NCBI GenBank assembly: GCA_020721865.1
Contig: DYLW01000013.1
Span: 1-62,399, forward strand
DNA: 62,399 nucleotides
Source: Leptospira biflexa
GTDB lineage: Bacteria; Spirochaetota; Leptospiria; Turneriellales; DYLW01
Direction: 5' to 3'
Part shown: positions 52,648-61,226 of the stretch, piece after piece
How the letters are laid out: each line of letters begins with the position of its first letter
Position numbering within the stretch: position 1 is the first letter of the stretch
Notes under the pieces: generated by a model
What the model was told of the DNA's origin: nothing
What the model saw: the letters and a program-made list of their open reading frames with translations, nothing else
The model's database searches: none
Program-made: the position numbers and the translations under genes

Positions 52648-55108
52648 AGGGCATCATAAAATAGACAGTGTCATTTTTGTGTTCCGTTGTCCGGTTGTAC
52701 AAAGAAAGGGCACTTTTCACCACTTGGGGTAGTAAAACCCGGGTGCCGTTTTCCAGATCCAGAATATCCACGGCTCCCCGGGGGAGTTGGATAATTTCCA
52801 GCTCGTCTTCCCGAATTTGGGTTTTCTGCCGGGCCATTTCAATCGCCAGCATCAAGCCGCCGGTCTGGTCAGCCATCTTCCGTTCAATACCGGATGAGCC
52901 CAGATACACCCGGCCACCGGCGTGTTTCTCCACTTCTTCCATGGGCAGTTTCCGGCCGGTTTTCACTCTTTGCAGAAAGAGGGCGTAAAAGTCCTTTATG
53001 TGTTCCTGCAGAAGAGCTTTTTCTTCCGGAGAAAAGGTGTCTGTCTCTGACCAGATGGATGCTTTGGAATTCATTTTAAAAGTATATTTATTGACTCCCA
53101 GTTTTTCATACAACCCTTTGAGGCTGAATTTTCCGGCAAACACGCCCACGGAACCCATCACCGATGTCTGGTTGACCAGAATGTGATCTCCCCCCACCGC
53201 CAGATAATAACCGCCGGATGCGGCCACATCGCCAATGGATACAATCACATATTTACCGGATTTTTTGAGATCCATGATGGCTTTCCAGATAATATCGGAT
53301 GCCAGTCCGGAGCCTCCGGGGGAATTGATCCGGATGACCACTGCCTTGATGGATCCATCCTGTTCAATTTTATCCAGTAGTGTCACCATGGTATCCGAAC
53401 CGGTGGAATTACTCTGGAACAAAGAGGTATCTCCGGATGGGCCACTAATAATTTCCCCATCCATGACCACCAGAGCAATCCGCTTTTTGGAAGCCCAGCT
53501 ATCATCATACGTGCGGGAACGGACATAGGATTCCAGATCCATTTTCCAGAAGGGTTTATTCACCAGGGTGTCCTTGAGTTTGTCTTCCATATCAGAATAA
53601 TAGGCAATTTCATCAATCAGACCGGCTTTTTTTGCATCGTCCGCCGAAAAAAGTCCCCGCTCAAACTGGGAATTCAGATTTTCCGGATTCATCCGGCGGG
53701 ATATGATAATGGAATTTTTGATATGCTCATCCAGATTTTTCAGAATGTCTTTGGTCTGTTCCTCATCAAAGGGAGTGGGAGAGTTACGGGTGAACATATT
53801 GGGTGCACTTTTATAATCCCCCGCCGAGACAAAATCCGCCTTGATGCCGATTTTATCCAACAGATCAGAGATGAACATCAGCTCTGCTTTTAATCCCGTT
53901 ATGGCCAGAGTTCCCGCTGGTGGCATAGATATTTCATCGGCTGCGGACGCAATGTAGTATTCCTTATTGGAAGCAGATTCCAGGTGGGCATAAACCATTT
54001 TACCGGAATTAATGCGGAAATCAGAAAGGGCATTTCTTAACTCCTCTGCCTGTCCCCATCCACCCCGGAACTTTTGCCCAACAACAAGGATTCCCTTCAC
54101 CCGGGAATCGTTTTCCGCACGGGCAATTGCGGCCAAGGTTTCATAAAATGTCAGATTTTCTTTGGTGAAAAAGGCTCCATCGTTTTTTCGTTCCGGATAA
54201 GCCAGATTCAGGTCAAGGACCAGATATCGTTGGATGGCGGCCATTTTTGCGGGGAATCTTTCAATTCCGTAAAGAAAACCTCCACTGTAAAAATTCCCTT
54301 TTTCACTGGGGATGTTCCCTTGGGCGGAAAATTCCACGAACTCTTGGGAGAATTTAATTCCCATGGCGTAGTTTTTATTCGTGTCCATGTTCCCATAGAT
54401 GGTGAATCCGGTGACAGGCACTATCTCCACACCGTATTTGGGGGCAATGGCATCAAAAGTTTCGCTGGTGAAATAGGTGCCGTCCACGGAGAAAGTGATG
54501 AACTCCGGATTCCGGAACCAGGGACGCAAGGCTACTCCCATATCCAACCGGGGACGCAGTTCCTCCCCTTTATATGTGGGTCGGTTCAGAGAACGCCCCA
54601 CCAGACCCAGGGAGAGGAATCTCCACGGACGCATCAGGACGCCCACATCCCACTGGTAATAATTGTCCAGATAGGGCGATGTGGACTGCATCCAGCTATA
54701 CGATGTCCCCAGACTGAAGGAGCGGGTGGCGGAAAAACCGGTCCCAAAGCTGTATTTGGTGGCTCTTTCTTTATCCGGAGCGGTCCGCCACAAGGTGGAG
54801 AATGCCAGACCAAAGAAATTCAAAAATAGAGTGTGGTCGGAAATATTAAAATCCGGGTTATTTCCGTAAAAATAGCCAATCTGAAGGGGGTGCATTCCCA
54901 AACCCGCAGGATTGTAATACAAGGATGTGATATCATCGGATGTGGCAACGGATTCATAAGGCAGATTTGGGCTGGTGATGAACCGGTCCGGTTGCAAAGG
55001 ATCTTCCACATTTTCCAGAGAATCCACGCCAAATACACTGTGGACGCAAACCAGAAAAAGCAAAGATAGAAGACCAATCCGGAGATGATTTTTGAATGGG
55101 TTTTTCAT
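52628..55108 (-). CDS. sppA: SppA-type peptidase with N-terminal outer-membrane-barrel-like domain
   Basis: 826 residues. A signal peptide (about 1-28, IGLLSLLFLVCVHSVFG) precedes a domain of about 260 residues rich in Y/F/W and alternating strands (ITSLYYNPAGLGM, FFGLAFSTLWRTA, FYSGGFLYG). It resembles PorV/UPF0164-type barrels. Two tandem SppA (S49) domains follow: the N-repeat has the catalytic Lys433 (SAGDYKSAPN), the C-repeat has Ser631 (GDVAASGGYYLA) and RINSPGGSG. SppA degrades signal peptides or membrane fragments. The barrel fusion would place this protein at the outer membrane or periplasm and not in the inner membrane. waaF overlaps its end. Confidence 0.9.
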   Translation of the reverse strand: MKNPFKNHLRIGLLSLLFLVCVHSVFGVDSLENVEDPLQPDRFITSPNLPYESVATSDDITSLYYNPAGLGMHPLQIGYFYGNNPDFNISDHTLFLNFFGLAFSTLWRTAPDKERATKYSFGTGFSATRSFSLGTSYSWMQSTSPYLDNYYQWDVGVLMRPWRFLSLGLVGRSLNRPTYKGEELRPRLDMGVALRPWFRNPEFITFSVDGTYFTSETFDAIAPKYGVEIVPVTGFTIYGNMDTNKNYAMGIKFSQEFVEFSAQGNIPSEKGNFYSGGFLYGIERFPAKMAAIQRYLVLDLNLAYPERKNDGAFFTKENLTFYETLAAIARAENDSRVKGILVVGQKFRGGWGQAEELRNALSDFRINSGKMVYAHLESASNKEYYIASAADEISMPPAGTLAITGLKAELMFISDLLDKIGIKADFVSAGDYKSAPNMFTRNSPTPFDEEQTKDILKNLDEHIKNSIIISRRMNPENLNSQFERGLFSADDAKKAGLIDEIAYYSDMEDKLKDTLVNKPFWKMDLESYVRSRTYDDSWASKKRIALVVMDGEIISGPSGDTSLFQSNSTGSDTMVTLLDKIEQDGSIKAVVIRINSPGGSGLASDIIWKAIMDLKKSGKYVIVSIGDVAASGGYYLAVGGDHILVNQTSVMGSVGVFAGKFSLKGLYEKLGVNKYTFKMNSKASIWSETDTFSPEEKALLQEHIKDFYALFLQRVKTGRKLPMEEVEKHAGGRVYLGSSGIERKMADQTGGLMLAIEMARQKTQIREDELEIIQLPRGAVDILDLENGTRVLLPQVVKSALSLYNRTTEHKNDTVYFMMPYDLRME

Positions 55109-55270
55109 TTTAAATCCTTTCTGAAATTCAATGGAATTTTCCGCATTTTGTTAGGTTTTGGAACGTGGTCACCGTGTCAAACCTTGTACGGAAAAAGAAA
55201 ATTTCTTGACTTTGCGTTTATCTTCTCCCAGATAAACTCTGGTTTGCCCAGCATGAAAACAACAGGAAAA

Positions 55271-55276
55271 TATAAT
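55271..55276 (+). promoter_or_regulatory. Candidate -10 for the nudix operon
   Basis: A consensus TATAAT occurs 29 bases before the GTG start of the nudix gene, in the 196-base spacer divergent from sppA. No convincing -35 is present at 16-18 bases. TTGACT (55206) lies too far upstream to pair with it. Confidence 0.35.
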
Positions 55277-55304
55277 ACATTAAAGGCAATAAAAAGGGTG
55301 GGCC

Positions 55305-55784
55305 GTGGCCAACGATAACAGGAAATCTTATTTCCCAAAAATCCGGGTGAGGGTGGCCGGAGTTTTTGTCCAGGATTCCCGCATTCTTCTGGTCAAACAC
55401 CGGAAAGCCCACCGGGAGTACTATCTCTTACCGGGGGGTGGACAGGAGCCGGGCGAAAGTATGACAGAAACCCTGGTTCGGGAGTGGAAAGAGGAACTGA
55501 GTCTGGATATTGAACCCGGAAAATTCCTGTTTATGGGGGAATCCGTTCCGCCCAAAAATCTGAAAAAATCCCAGGTGGTCCAGATCACCTTTCTTGTCCG
55601 CTCCATCCGTGGGGAAATCTATGTCGAACCCGATGAAGCTTTGTTTGGATTTGAGTGGGTTCCCATGGATAATCTTCTTTCCATACCATTTTTCCCCGCC
55701 TGCCAAAGCCAGATAATAACAGCATTAACGGATAAAAAAAATGGAGTTGCCGTTTCGTATTCCCGCTATGAATGGATTAAGTAA
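55305..55784 (+). CDS. Nudix hydrolase
   Basis: 159 residues from a GTG start. The nudix box is complete: GGGQEPGESMTETLVREWKEEL (GX5EX7REUXEEXXX, with Leu for Gly near the end). It hydrolyses an X-linked nucleoside diphosphate; the substrate cannot be read from sequence, though the short N-domain (RVRVAGVFVQDSRILLVKH) is common to house-cleaning members. The GTG follows AGGGTGG. It is the first gene of a four-gene set; the next ATG is 16 bases after its stop. Confidence 0.88.
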   Translation: MANDNRKSYFPKIRVRVAGVFVQDSRILLVKHRKAHREYYLLPGGGQEPGESMTETLVREWKEELSLDIEPGKFLFMGESVPPKNLKKSQVVQITFLVRSIRGEIYVEPDEALFGFEWVPMDNLLSIPFFPACQSQIITALTDKKNGVAVSYSRYEWIK

Positions 55785-55800
55785 CCAACGGATAATAAAA

Positions 55801-56331
55801 ATGAATAGCAAAAATCCCCTTTATCCTTTTGCGTTCGCCTCCATTCTGCTCCACGCATCGGTGGCGGTTATTTTTTGGGGAGACAAAAAACCGTATCCCG
55901 GGAATTTGGCAATATCAATTGAAATATCCCGCCCTGCACGTAAAGGAACAGATGGATTAAACCAGAATGGGAAACAGGAAAAGCATTTTCAAACAAAAGC
56001 CGATGTGGGAAAAACGGATTCCGGAAAAATTCCTGGAAGGGATCGCATGGATAATTCCGCTCTGGCGGAACTGAACCGGAATATTGGAAATTCCATTGCC
56101 TATCCGCCTGCCGCTCTGGAAATGGGCTGGGAGGATGTGGTCAAAATAGATGTTCCCATCCTTCCTCCGGGCAATGCCGGAAATCCGGTCTTCATCCGGA
56201 AAAGCCGGTACGAAGTTTTTAACGCTGCCGTTGTGGATGCCGTAAAAGCCTGGCGTTATCCTGTTCGCAAAGAAAAAATTAATATAGTTTTAACATTCAA
56301 ATTTACAATAAACGAAAAGGAGAAAATATGA
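55801..56331 (+). CDS. TonB-like C-terminal domain protein
   Basis: 176 residues. One N-terminal membrane anchor (about 8-26, YPFAFASILLHASVAVIFW), a short basic/polar linker without the usual Pro repeats, and a TonB-type C-terminal domain (AYPPAALEMGWEDVVKIDVP; FNAAVVDAVKAWRYPV). TonB couples the inner-membrane proton force to outer-membrane transporters. No ExbB or ExbD is in the window, and the linker is short for spanning the periplasm. The ribosome-binding site is weak. Its stop overlaps the symporter start (ATGA). Confidence 0.7.
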   Translation: MNSKNPLYPFAFASILLHASVAVIFWGDKKPYPGNLAISIEISRPARKGTDGLNQNGKQEKHFQTKADVGKTDSGKIPGRDRMDNSALAELNRNIGNSIAYPPAALEMGWEDVVKIDVPILPPGNAGNPVFIRKSRYEVFNAAVVDAVKAWRYPVRKEKINIVLTFKFTINEKEKI

Positions 56332-57659
56332 AAAAATTAAGTTTGGGTCAGAAAATAGCGTATTCCATGGGGGGCATGGCAATGAACCTCACAAACCTGG
56401 TGATTGCCCAGTGGATATTCAAGCGATATACAGATCCCCCCAATGTGATGCTGGTGGGGGCACTGGCAATGTCCATAATTGTCTTTTCCGGACGGGCATC
56501 CGATGCGATTACGGATCCCATTATTGGAAACTGGAGTGATAATTTCCGTAGCCGGTGGGGACGCAGGATCCCTTTTATTGCCTGGGGAACCATTCCCTTT
56601 GCGATTGTGTTTTTCCTGTTATGGACACCTCCATCGGAAACCATGGGATGGATTAATGTTGTTTATATTTTTGTCATGGTGCAGTTGTATTTCATTTTTT
56701 ATACAATTGTGGTCACACCATATTTGGGTCTGCTTCCGGAAATCACATCGGATCTGGATGAACGGGTGAACATCACCACCATGCAGGCGGTCTTTGTAAT
56801 GCTTGGAACCATCGCCTTTGTTGCCATGGGGGTGATCAAGGAAAAAGGGGGATGGATGGCCCTGGGTGGGGTGGTGGGGGTTATCACGTTGATATCCTTT
56901 TTCCCCACCGTTTTCTTTGTCAAAGAAAAAAAGGACGCCATTGACTATAACCAGGAGAAAACCCCTCTTTGGGAATCCATCCGTATGACAATGTCCAACC
57001 GTCCTTTCATGTATCTGGTAATATCCACATCCTTTTACTGGTTTGCCCTGAATATCATGCTGATGCTGATTCCGTACTGGGTACAAAATTATCTGGGACT
57101 GAAGGAAAGTGCGGTTTCCGTTATTATGGGGCCATTTCTGGCAGCAAACCTGGTTTTCTTTTTTGTGTTCAACTGGGTATCCCATGAAAAGGGTAAATTT
57201 CTGGCATACCAGATTATGGCCCTGGGATCTGCCCTCCTGGTTCCTTTATTATCCTTGTCATGGTTTATACCAAAAATAATTCCCGGAATGGATCTCCTGC
57301 TGTACAGTTCCATTGTCATGGGTCTGCTGGGCATTCCTGTGGCCGGTTTTTCCATGCTACCTTTTGCCGTTCTGTCCGATGTGGTGGATTATGATGAAAC
57401 CATCTCCGGAAAAAGAAGAGAGGCCATTTACTTTGGGGTGCAGGCCATCTTCCAGAAAACCATCATTGGCTTGTCCATTTTTGCCTTTGGACTGGTGGCC
57501 ATTGTGGGGGATAAAATTTCCATCCATGGACTGATGGTAGTTCCCTTGATAGCGGCGGTGGCTTTTTTTATTGCTTTTTTGGCCTTCACCCGATACCCCA
57601 TCCGGGAAAGGGGCGGGGAGTTGTATTTGGGAGATAAACTCATAAACAGGAAGAAATGA
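56328..57659 (+). CDS. GPH-family sugar:cation symporter (MFS_2)
   Basis: 443 residues, about 12 hydrophobic spans. Glycoside-pentoside-hexuronide symporter family marks: KIAYSMGGMAMNL at the N-terminus, SDAITDPIIGNWSDNF, RSRWGRRIPFIAWG, and LPFAVLSDVVDYDE in the second half. Imports a sugar or glycoside with Na+ or H+. Overlaps the TonB-like gene and the cyclase gene by 4 bases each. It could feed the cytoplasmic GH1 enzyme, but the two are far apart. Confidence 0.9.
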   Translation: MKKLSLGQKIAYSMGGMAMNLTNLVIAQWIFKRYTDPPNVMLVGALAMSIIVFSGRASDAITDPIIGNWSDNFRSRWGRRIPFIAWGTIPFAIVFFLLWTPPSETMGWINVVYIFVMVQLYFIFYTIVVTPYLGLLPEITSDLDERVNITTMQAVFVMLGTIAFVAMGVIKEKGGWMALGGVVGVITLISFFPTVFFVKEKKDAIDYNQEKTPLWESIRMTMSNRPFMYLVISTSFYWFALNIMLMLIPYWVQNYLGLKESAVSVIMGPFLAANLVFFFVFNWVSHEKGKFLAYQIMALGSALLVPLLSLSWFIPKIIPGMDLLLYSSIVMGLLGIPVAGFSMLPFAVLSDVVDYDETISGKRREAIYFGVQAIFQKTIIGLSIFAFGLVAIVGDKISIHGLMVVPLIAAVAFFIAFLAFTRYPIRERGGELYLGDKLINRKK

Positions 57660-58780
57660 AAAATTTTTTTAATCATATAGCAGGATCCCAAAAAAACTTT
57701 CCCTTGAGACACAGAATTCTGAACATTACGGAATTTTTTGGCCTGCTTGTCTTCCTTCAAGTTGCCGTAACCAATTATGTTATCCGGCTTCCGTTTATGG
57801 CAGTCTTGATGCCTTTTCTATCTTTCCTGATTATTGCCTTCCTCTATTACCTGTCAAGGTGGAAGCAAAAATATGAAGTCCCGGTGGTTCTGTCTCTGAT
57901 ATTTGTGGGATTTGTTGCCGGGCCTTCCCTGTGGATCAATGGTGCAGGATTGGGTGGTTCTGTTCCCTACTGGTATGTGTATCTGGTGGTATCTGCATTC
58001 ATTTTGACGAAAAAATTTGCCCGTTTTTTTATAGTGACCTCCCTGTTTTTCACTGTGGGCACATTGGCTGTGATGGAACATTATGGCTGGATTATGGTCC
58101 AGCCTTATGACAGTTCCGATGAGAAATTCTGGGATATTTTGACGCAGATTCTTCTGGTCATGTTTGTTATGGTCTCTCTTGTCCGTGTGATCATAGACAA
58201 TTATCTATATGAAAACAAAAGAGCCACCCGTTTTGCTAATCGTCTGGTGATGGCCAATGAAAGAATGAAAACCATAATCAATACAGATACATTGACCGGG
58301 CTCTTCACCAGAGCCTATATTCTGGATAAAATTGAATACGAAAAAAACAAGCTTATGCGGAATAAAAAGGAATTTGGAATTATCATGGCGGATATTGATA
58401 ATTTCAAAAATATCAATGATAACCTGGGGCATTCGTTTGGAGATTTTATTCTGAAAGAAGTCGCAAATGATATCCGCTCCCTTCTGCGAACCCAGGATAC
58501 CGCCGCCCGATGGGGTGGAGAAGAATTTCTGCTTCTTCTTCCGGATACCCCGCTGGATAATTCTGTGCATGTTGCCGAAAAAATTCGCGAAACAATATCA
58601 AAAAAAATCTATTCCAATGGAGACAACGACGTCTATCTGACCATTTCTCTGGGTGTCAGCGTGTACAATGATTTAACCGGGAAACGAAAGCCGGACTCCT
58701 GTATAAAAAAAGTGGATGATGCCCTTCACATGAGTAAACGTCTTGGAAAAAATATGGTAAAAGCCCTCTCCTGCACCTGA
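57656..58780 (+). CDS. Membrane diguanylate cyclase (GGDEF)
   Basis: 374 residues. About five or six N-terminal membrane spans (about 20-185), a short coiled linker, and a GGDEF domain: TDTLTGLFTRAYILDKI, GIIMADIDNFKNINDNLGH, and the active GGEEF in RWGGEEFLLLLPD. The inhibitory I-site RTQD lies exactly five residues before GGEEF, so product feedback is expected. Makes c-di-GMP from two GTP. It ends the nudix/TonB/symporter/cyclase chain (4-base overlap with the symporter), which ties nutrient uptake to c-di-GMP. Confidence 0.95.
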   Translation: MKNFFNHIAGSQKNFPLRHRILNITEFFGLLVFLQVAVTNYVIRLPFMAVLMPFLSFLIIAFLYYLSRWKQKYEVPVVLSLIFVGFVAGPSLWINGAGLGGSVPYWYVYLVVSAFILTKKFARFFIVTSLFFTVGTLAVMEHYGWIMVQPYDSSDEKFWDILTQILLVMFVMVSLVRVIIDNYLYENKRATRFANRLVMANERMKTIINTDTLTGLFTRAYILDKIEYEKNKLMRNKKEFGIIMADIDNFKNINDNLGHSFGDFILKEVANDIRSLLRTQDTAARWGGEEFLLLLPDTPLDNSVHVAEKIRETISKKIYSNGDNDVYLTISLGVSVYNDLTGKRKPDSCIKKVDDALHMSKRLGKNMVKALSCT

Positions 58781-58781
58781 A

Positions 58782-59153
58782 TCAGAGAGGGGTGGGTCTG
58801 GGCTTTTCCACATTCGTCGATTTTTGTTCCAAACTGCGGTGAATTTTTCTGGCAAGATTGCTCATTATAATAAGAAAATCTTTTTGGGTTTTGTCATCGC
58901 ATTTCCAGAGGATTTCTTCAAAAGACTGGAAAGCCCGTTTTGCGTCTTCTTTTCTATCTACGTGATTCATTGTCATCGTAACCTTTTGTCTTCCCGTCCG
59001 TAACCAACATTGCCGCTTAGACCAGGATCTCTGCGATATCTTCCTGGGATAGCCTTTGGCCAGCATATCGTAAGCCTTTTCTTTGATACCTTGTCGCAGT
59101 ACTTTGGTTTTGCTTTTTTGCTCATCCTTTCTAATCAATATCGCCGTGGTCAT
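58782..59153 (-). CDS. Small basic protein with a frame-shifted HTH-like centre
   Basis: 123 residues after a strong GGAGAAAGGAG site. The open frame reads KAYDMLAKGYPRK, then an odd basic stretch (ISQRSWSKRQCWLRTG), then DRKEDAKRAFQSFEEILWK and a helical end. In the centre the alternative frame spells DIAEILV, a stop, and VTDGKTKGYDDNES, a better continuation of the HTH-like KGYPRK. Two small indels that cancel would explain this. It is either a pseudogene kept open or a protein with an altered middle. Converges on the cyclase gene and lies on the same strand as the DGQHR gene, 115 bases downstream. Function unknown. Confidence 0.45.
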   Translation of the reverse strand: MTTAILIRKDEQKSKTKVLRQGIKEKAYDMLAKGYPRKISQRSWSKRQCWLRTGRQKVTMTMNHVDRKEDAKRAFQSFEEILWKCDDKTQKDFLIIMSNLARKIHRSLEQKSTNVEKPRPTPL

Positions 59154-59268
59154 AATAATATCTCCTTTCTCCGGAGCAATTCTTTCCTCCGGTCAAGGGG
59201 ACTCAACGAAATGCATCTCTCTGTGGCGTCTTTATGCACCGCCTTTGGTGGGATAAGCGGAGAGCGGA

Positions 59269-61140
59269 TTATGGGGTCGATGGCGGTGGGTCTGCGGGGA
59301 TGGCCATTTCTTTTTCCACCATTTTAAGGTAGTTTTTTATATCTTTTTCTGTCATCTCTTTGAGTTGTTTTTTTCTTTCAGCATCGGTTAATTGTTGCTC
59401 TGAGAGTGTGGCCTTATTTTTTTTGTTGAAGCCTTTTTTGACTGTTTTATTAAGATCATCAGAAATATCTTCGTCCCACAGGTTTTTGACAAAATTATCC
59501 CAGTTCAGATTCACATCACCTGGAAGCGTTTTATCTTTGTTCATTTTCAGGATGAGGAGGGTGATCAGATTTCCCATTCCATTTTTTACGTCGTCCAGTT
59601 TATAATTAATAATGGTACCAATTTCGTCATAACAGACATGGGTGAACAGTTTTTTCTGGGTTTTATTCAATTCACCATAGGCTTCAAACCATTTTTCCCC
59701 ATAAATGTTATCCGCAAGGGGGGTGAACCATTGTGCATATTCTTTCCAGTCTATGCTTTTTTCTGCCTCTTTTTCCAGATTTTTTTTCAGGTTAAAGAAT
59801 GCAAAGAAAATGGCTCTCTGCCCTATGTCTTTTCTGAGGGTTGCGTGCATTTTGCTGATTGAGGTTTCTATGGCTTGAATAATTTCCGATTTTTTTTCAT
59901 CATAACTCAGTTTATCCATATCTCCTATGTCATAGAAGCTGTAGCGGAGGTATTCAAAAACTTTCTGGGCTGTAACTTCTTCATATTCATCCTCCATAGT
60001 TCTTAATTCGGAGATAATGGCCTTATACGGAGCGAAGTTTTGCAGAAAGTAGTTCAATCCCGGCAGCATGATCTCTTTGAAATTATTCCTGACAATCCGA
60101 GCTTCTTCGTGTGTCAGTCCTTCCTGGCTGGTGACGGGGGGAATAGCGTCATCCAATTTAAGGATTCTTTTTTCATAATCTTTATTATTCTCAAATAAAT
60201 AGTTCTTCAAAAGATCATAGATTTCCATATTATGGAATATGGAATAGGGGTATTTACTTCTTTCCCCCTGTTGTTTATAATCTTTATCATCTTTATCATC
60301 TTTATCGTATTTTATTTCTCCCCGCCAGTCAAACAGGTACAGGGGTAAATGTTCTTGGTTTCTATCCTTGCGTGGTTTAATATCATTTTTGTGTGCACTT
60401 TCAATGACTTCCTGTGTACAGAGGGCGGTGATGTCCTCATCATTGATCATGATTCTGCGGGATGCGTTCACAGTTTGTGCTTTATCGTTAATATACATGA
60501 AGGTTTTGCGGACCACTTCAATGAGGGTATCTGTTTTTTTATGTTCATCTGTTTTAAAGATTGTCAGGATGATGACGGGGATATGCCAGTTGGCCATTGT
60601 ATTCTGGAACTCTTTATCCTGTGCCAGGTTTTTCAGGGAGGAGAGCCGGTGTTGTCCATCGATGGCAATCACGAAGCTTTTGTTGCTGTTCCATTCCAGG
60701 GAAGAAAATGCGGGTTCAATTTTATGGATTTTGAGACGGAAAACATTTGTCACTTCTATCTGGGAGTAAGGATGTCCTTCTTCTTTAATACCCTCTTCGC
60801 TGAGGAGGGGGGGGTTGGTGATGATGTTATTATTTTCTTTGGGAAGCACCACCAGGGTGAGGGGGTTGAAGAATTTCACTTTATTGGGATCTTTGAGGTA
60901 GGGGATGATTTGCTTTTCCACGCGATGCTTTCTTACGAGCAAATTTTCCATTTCTTTAATGTGCCATTGAAGTCTGACTGGGATTTTTTCGAGAGTACTT
61001 ATGAAATCCAGATCAGCAATATCAATAGTGGTTTGAATAAATTTTATCATAACCGGAGAGGTGACCCCCATATTCCCACAATAACCGGTTTTTTTAAAAT
61101 TATAATATGGTGCTGTTTGTGGAGGAAGAGGCATAGGCAA
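59269..61140 (-). CDS. DGQHR-motif protein (DndB-like / DNA-modification-associated)
   Basis: 623 residues, with no signal peptide. The DGQHR signature is at 161-165 (KSFVIAIDGQHRLSSL). It is preceded by VKFFNPLTLVVLPK and followed by IPVIILTIF, VRKTFMYINDKAQTVNASRRI and ITALCTQEVIE, the usual order of DGQHR domains. The second half is helical and lysine-rich without recognised motifs, ending in a Pro-rich tail. DGQHR proteins occur with DNA phosphorothioation (DndB) and other DNA-modification or restriction loci. The start is uncertain: ATG 61140 and the later ATGs at 61071 and 61050 all lack a good ribosome-binding site. Divergent from the HNH gene by 86 bases. Confidence 0.75.
   Translation of the reverse strand: MPMPLPPQTAPYYNFKKTGYCGNMGVTSPVMIKFIQTTIDIADLDFISTLEKIPVRLQWHIKEMENLLVRKHRVEKQIIPYLKDPNKVKFFNPLTLVVLPKENNNIITNPPLLSEEGIKEEGHPYSQIEVTNVFRLKIHKIEPAFSSLEWNSNKSFVIAIDGQHRLSSLKNLAQDKEFQNTMANWHIPVIILTIFKTDEHKKTDTLIEVVRKTFMYINDKAQTVNASRRIMINDEDITALCTQEVIESAHKNDIKPRKDRNQEHLPLYLFDWRGEIKYDKDDKDDKDYKQQGERSKYPYSIFHNMEIYDLLKNYLFENNKDYEKRILKLDDAIPPVTSQEGLTHEEARIVRNNFKEIMLPGLNYFLQNFAPYKAIISELRTMEDEYEEVTAQKVFEYLRYSFYDIGDMDKLSYDEKKSEIIQAIETSISKMHATLRKDIGQRAIFFAFFNLKKNLEKEAEKSIDWKEYAQWFTPLADNIYGEKWFEAYGELNKTQKKLFTHVCYDEIGTIINYKLDDVKNGMGNLITLLILKMNKDKTLPGDVNLNWDNFVKNLWDEDISDDLNKTVKKGFNKKNKATLSEQQLTDAERKKQLKEMTEKDIKNYLKMVEKEMAIPADPPPSTP
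60282..60308 (-). repeat. In-frame 9-base repeat in the DGQHR gene
   Basis: Three tandem copies of CTTTATCAT (last copy ending CGT) on the plus strand encode DKDDKDDKD-type acid/lysine repeats on the minus strand. The unit is a multiple of three, so slippage would change length without changing frame. Confidence 0.8.
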
Positions 61141-61171
61141 AACTATAATTTCCGTCCATTCTTCAACCCAA

Positions 61172-61179
61172 ATTATACT
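61172..61179. promoter_or_regulatory. Overlapping divergent -10 elements (DGQHR / HNH)
   Basis: ATTATACT contains TATACT on the plus strand and TATAAT on the minus strand, midway between the divergent starts. No good -35 is visible on either side. Close to the HNH start lies the palindrome GAACATTGTTC (61216-61226), a possible operator. Confidence 0.35.
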
Positions 61180-61226
61180 GGAAGTTTATTTCTTTACATC
61201 CCGATTAATTAAAACGAACATTGTTC

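Noticed and set aside
61216..61226. GAACATTGTTC as a LexA (Cheo-type) SOS box
   Set aside because: The Gram-positive-type box needs four bases between GAAC and GTTC; here there are three. It is kept only as an unspecified palindrome.
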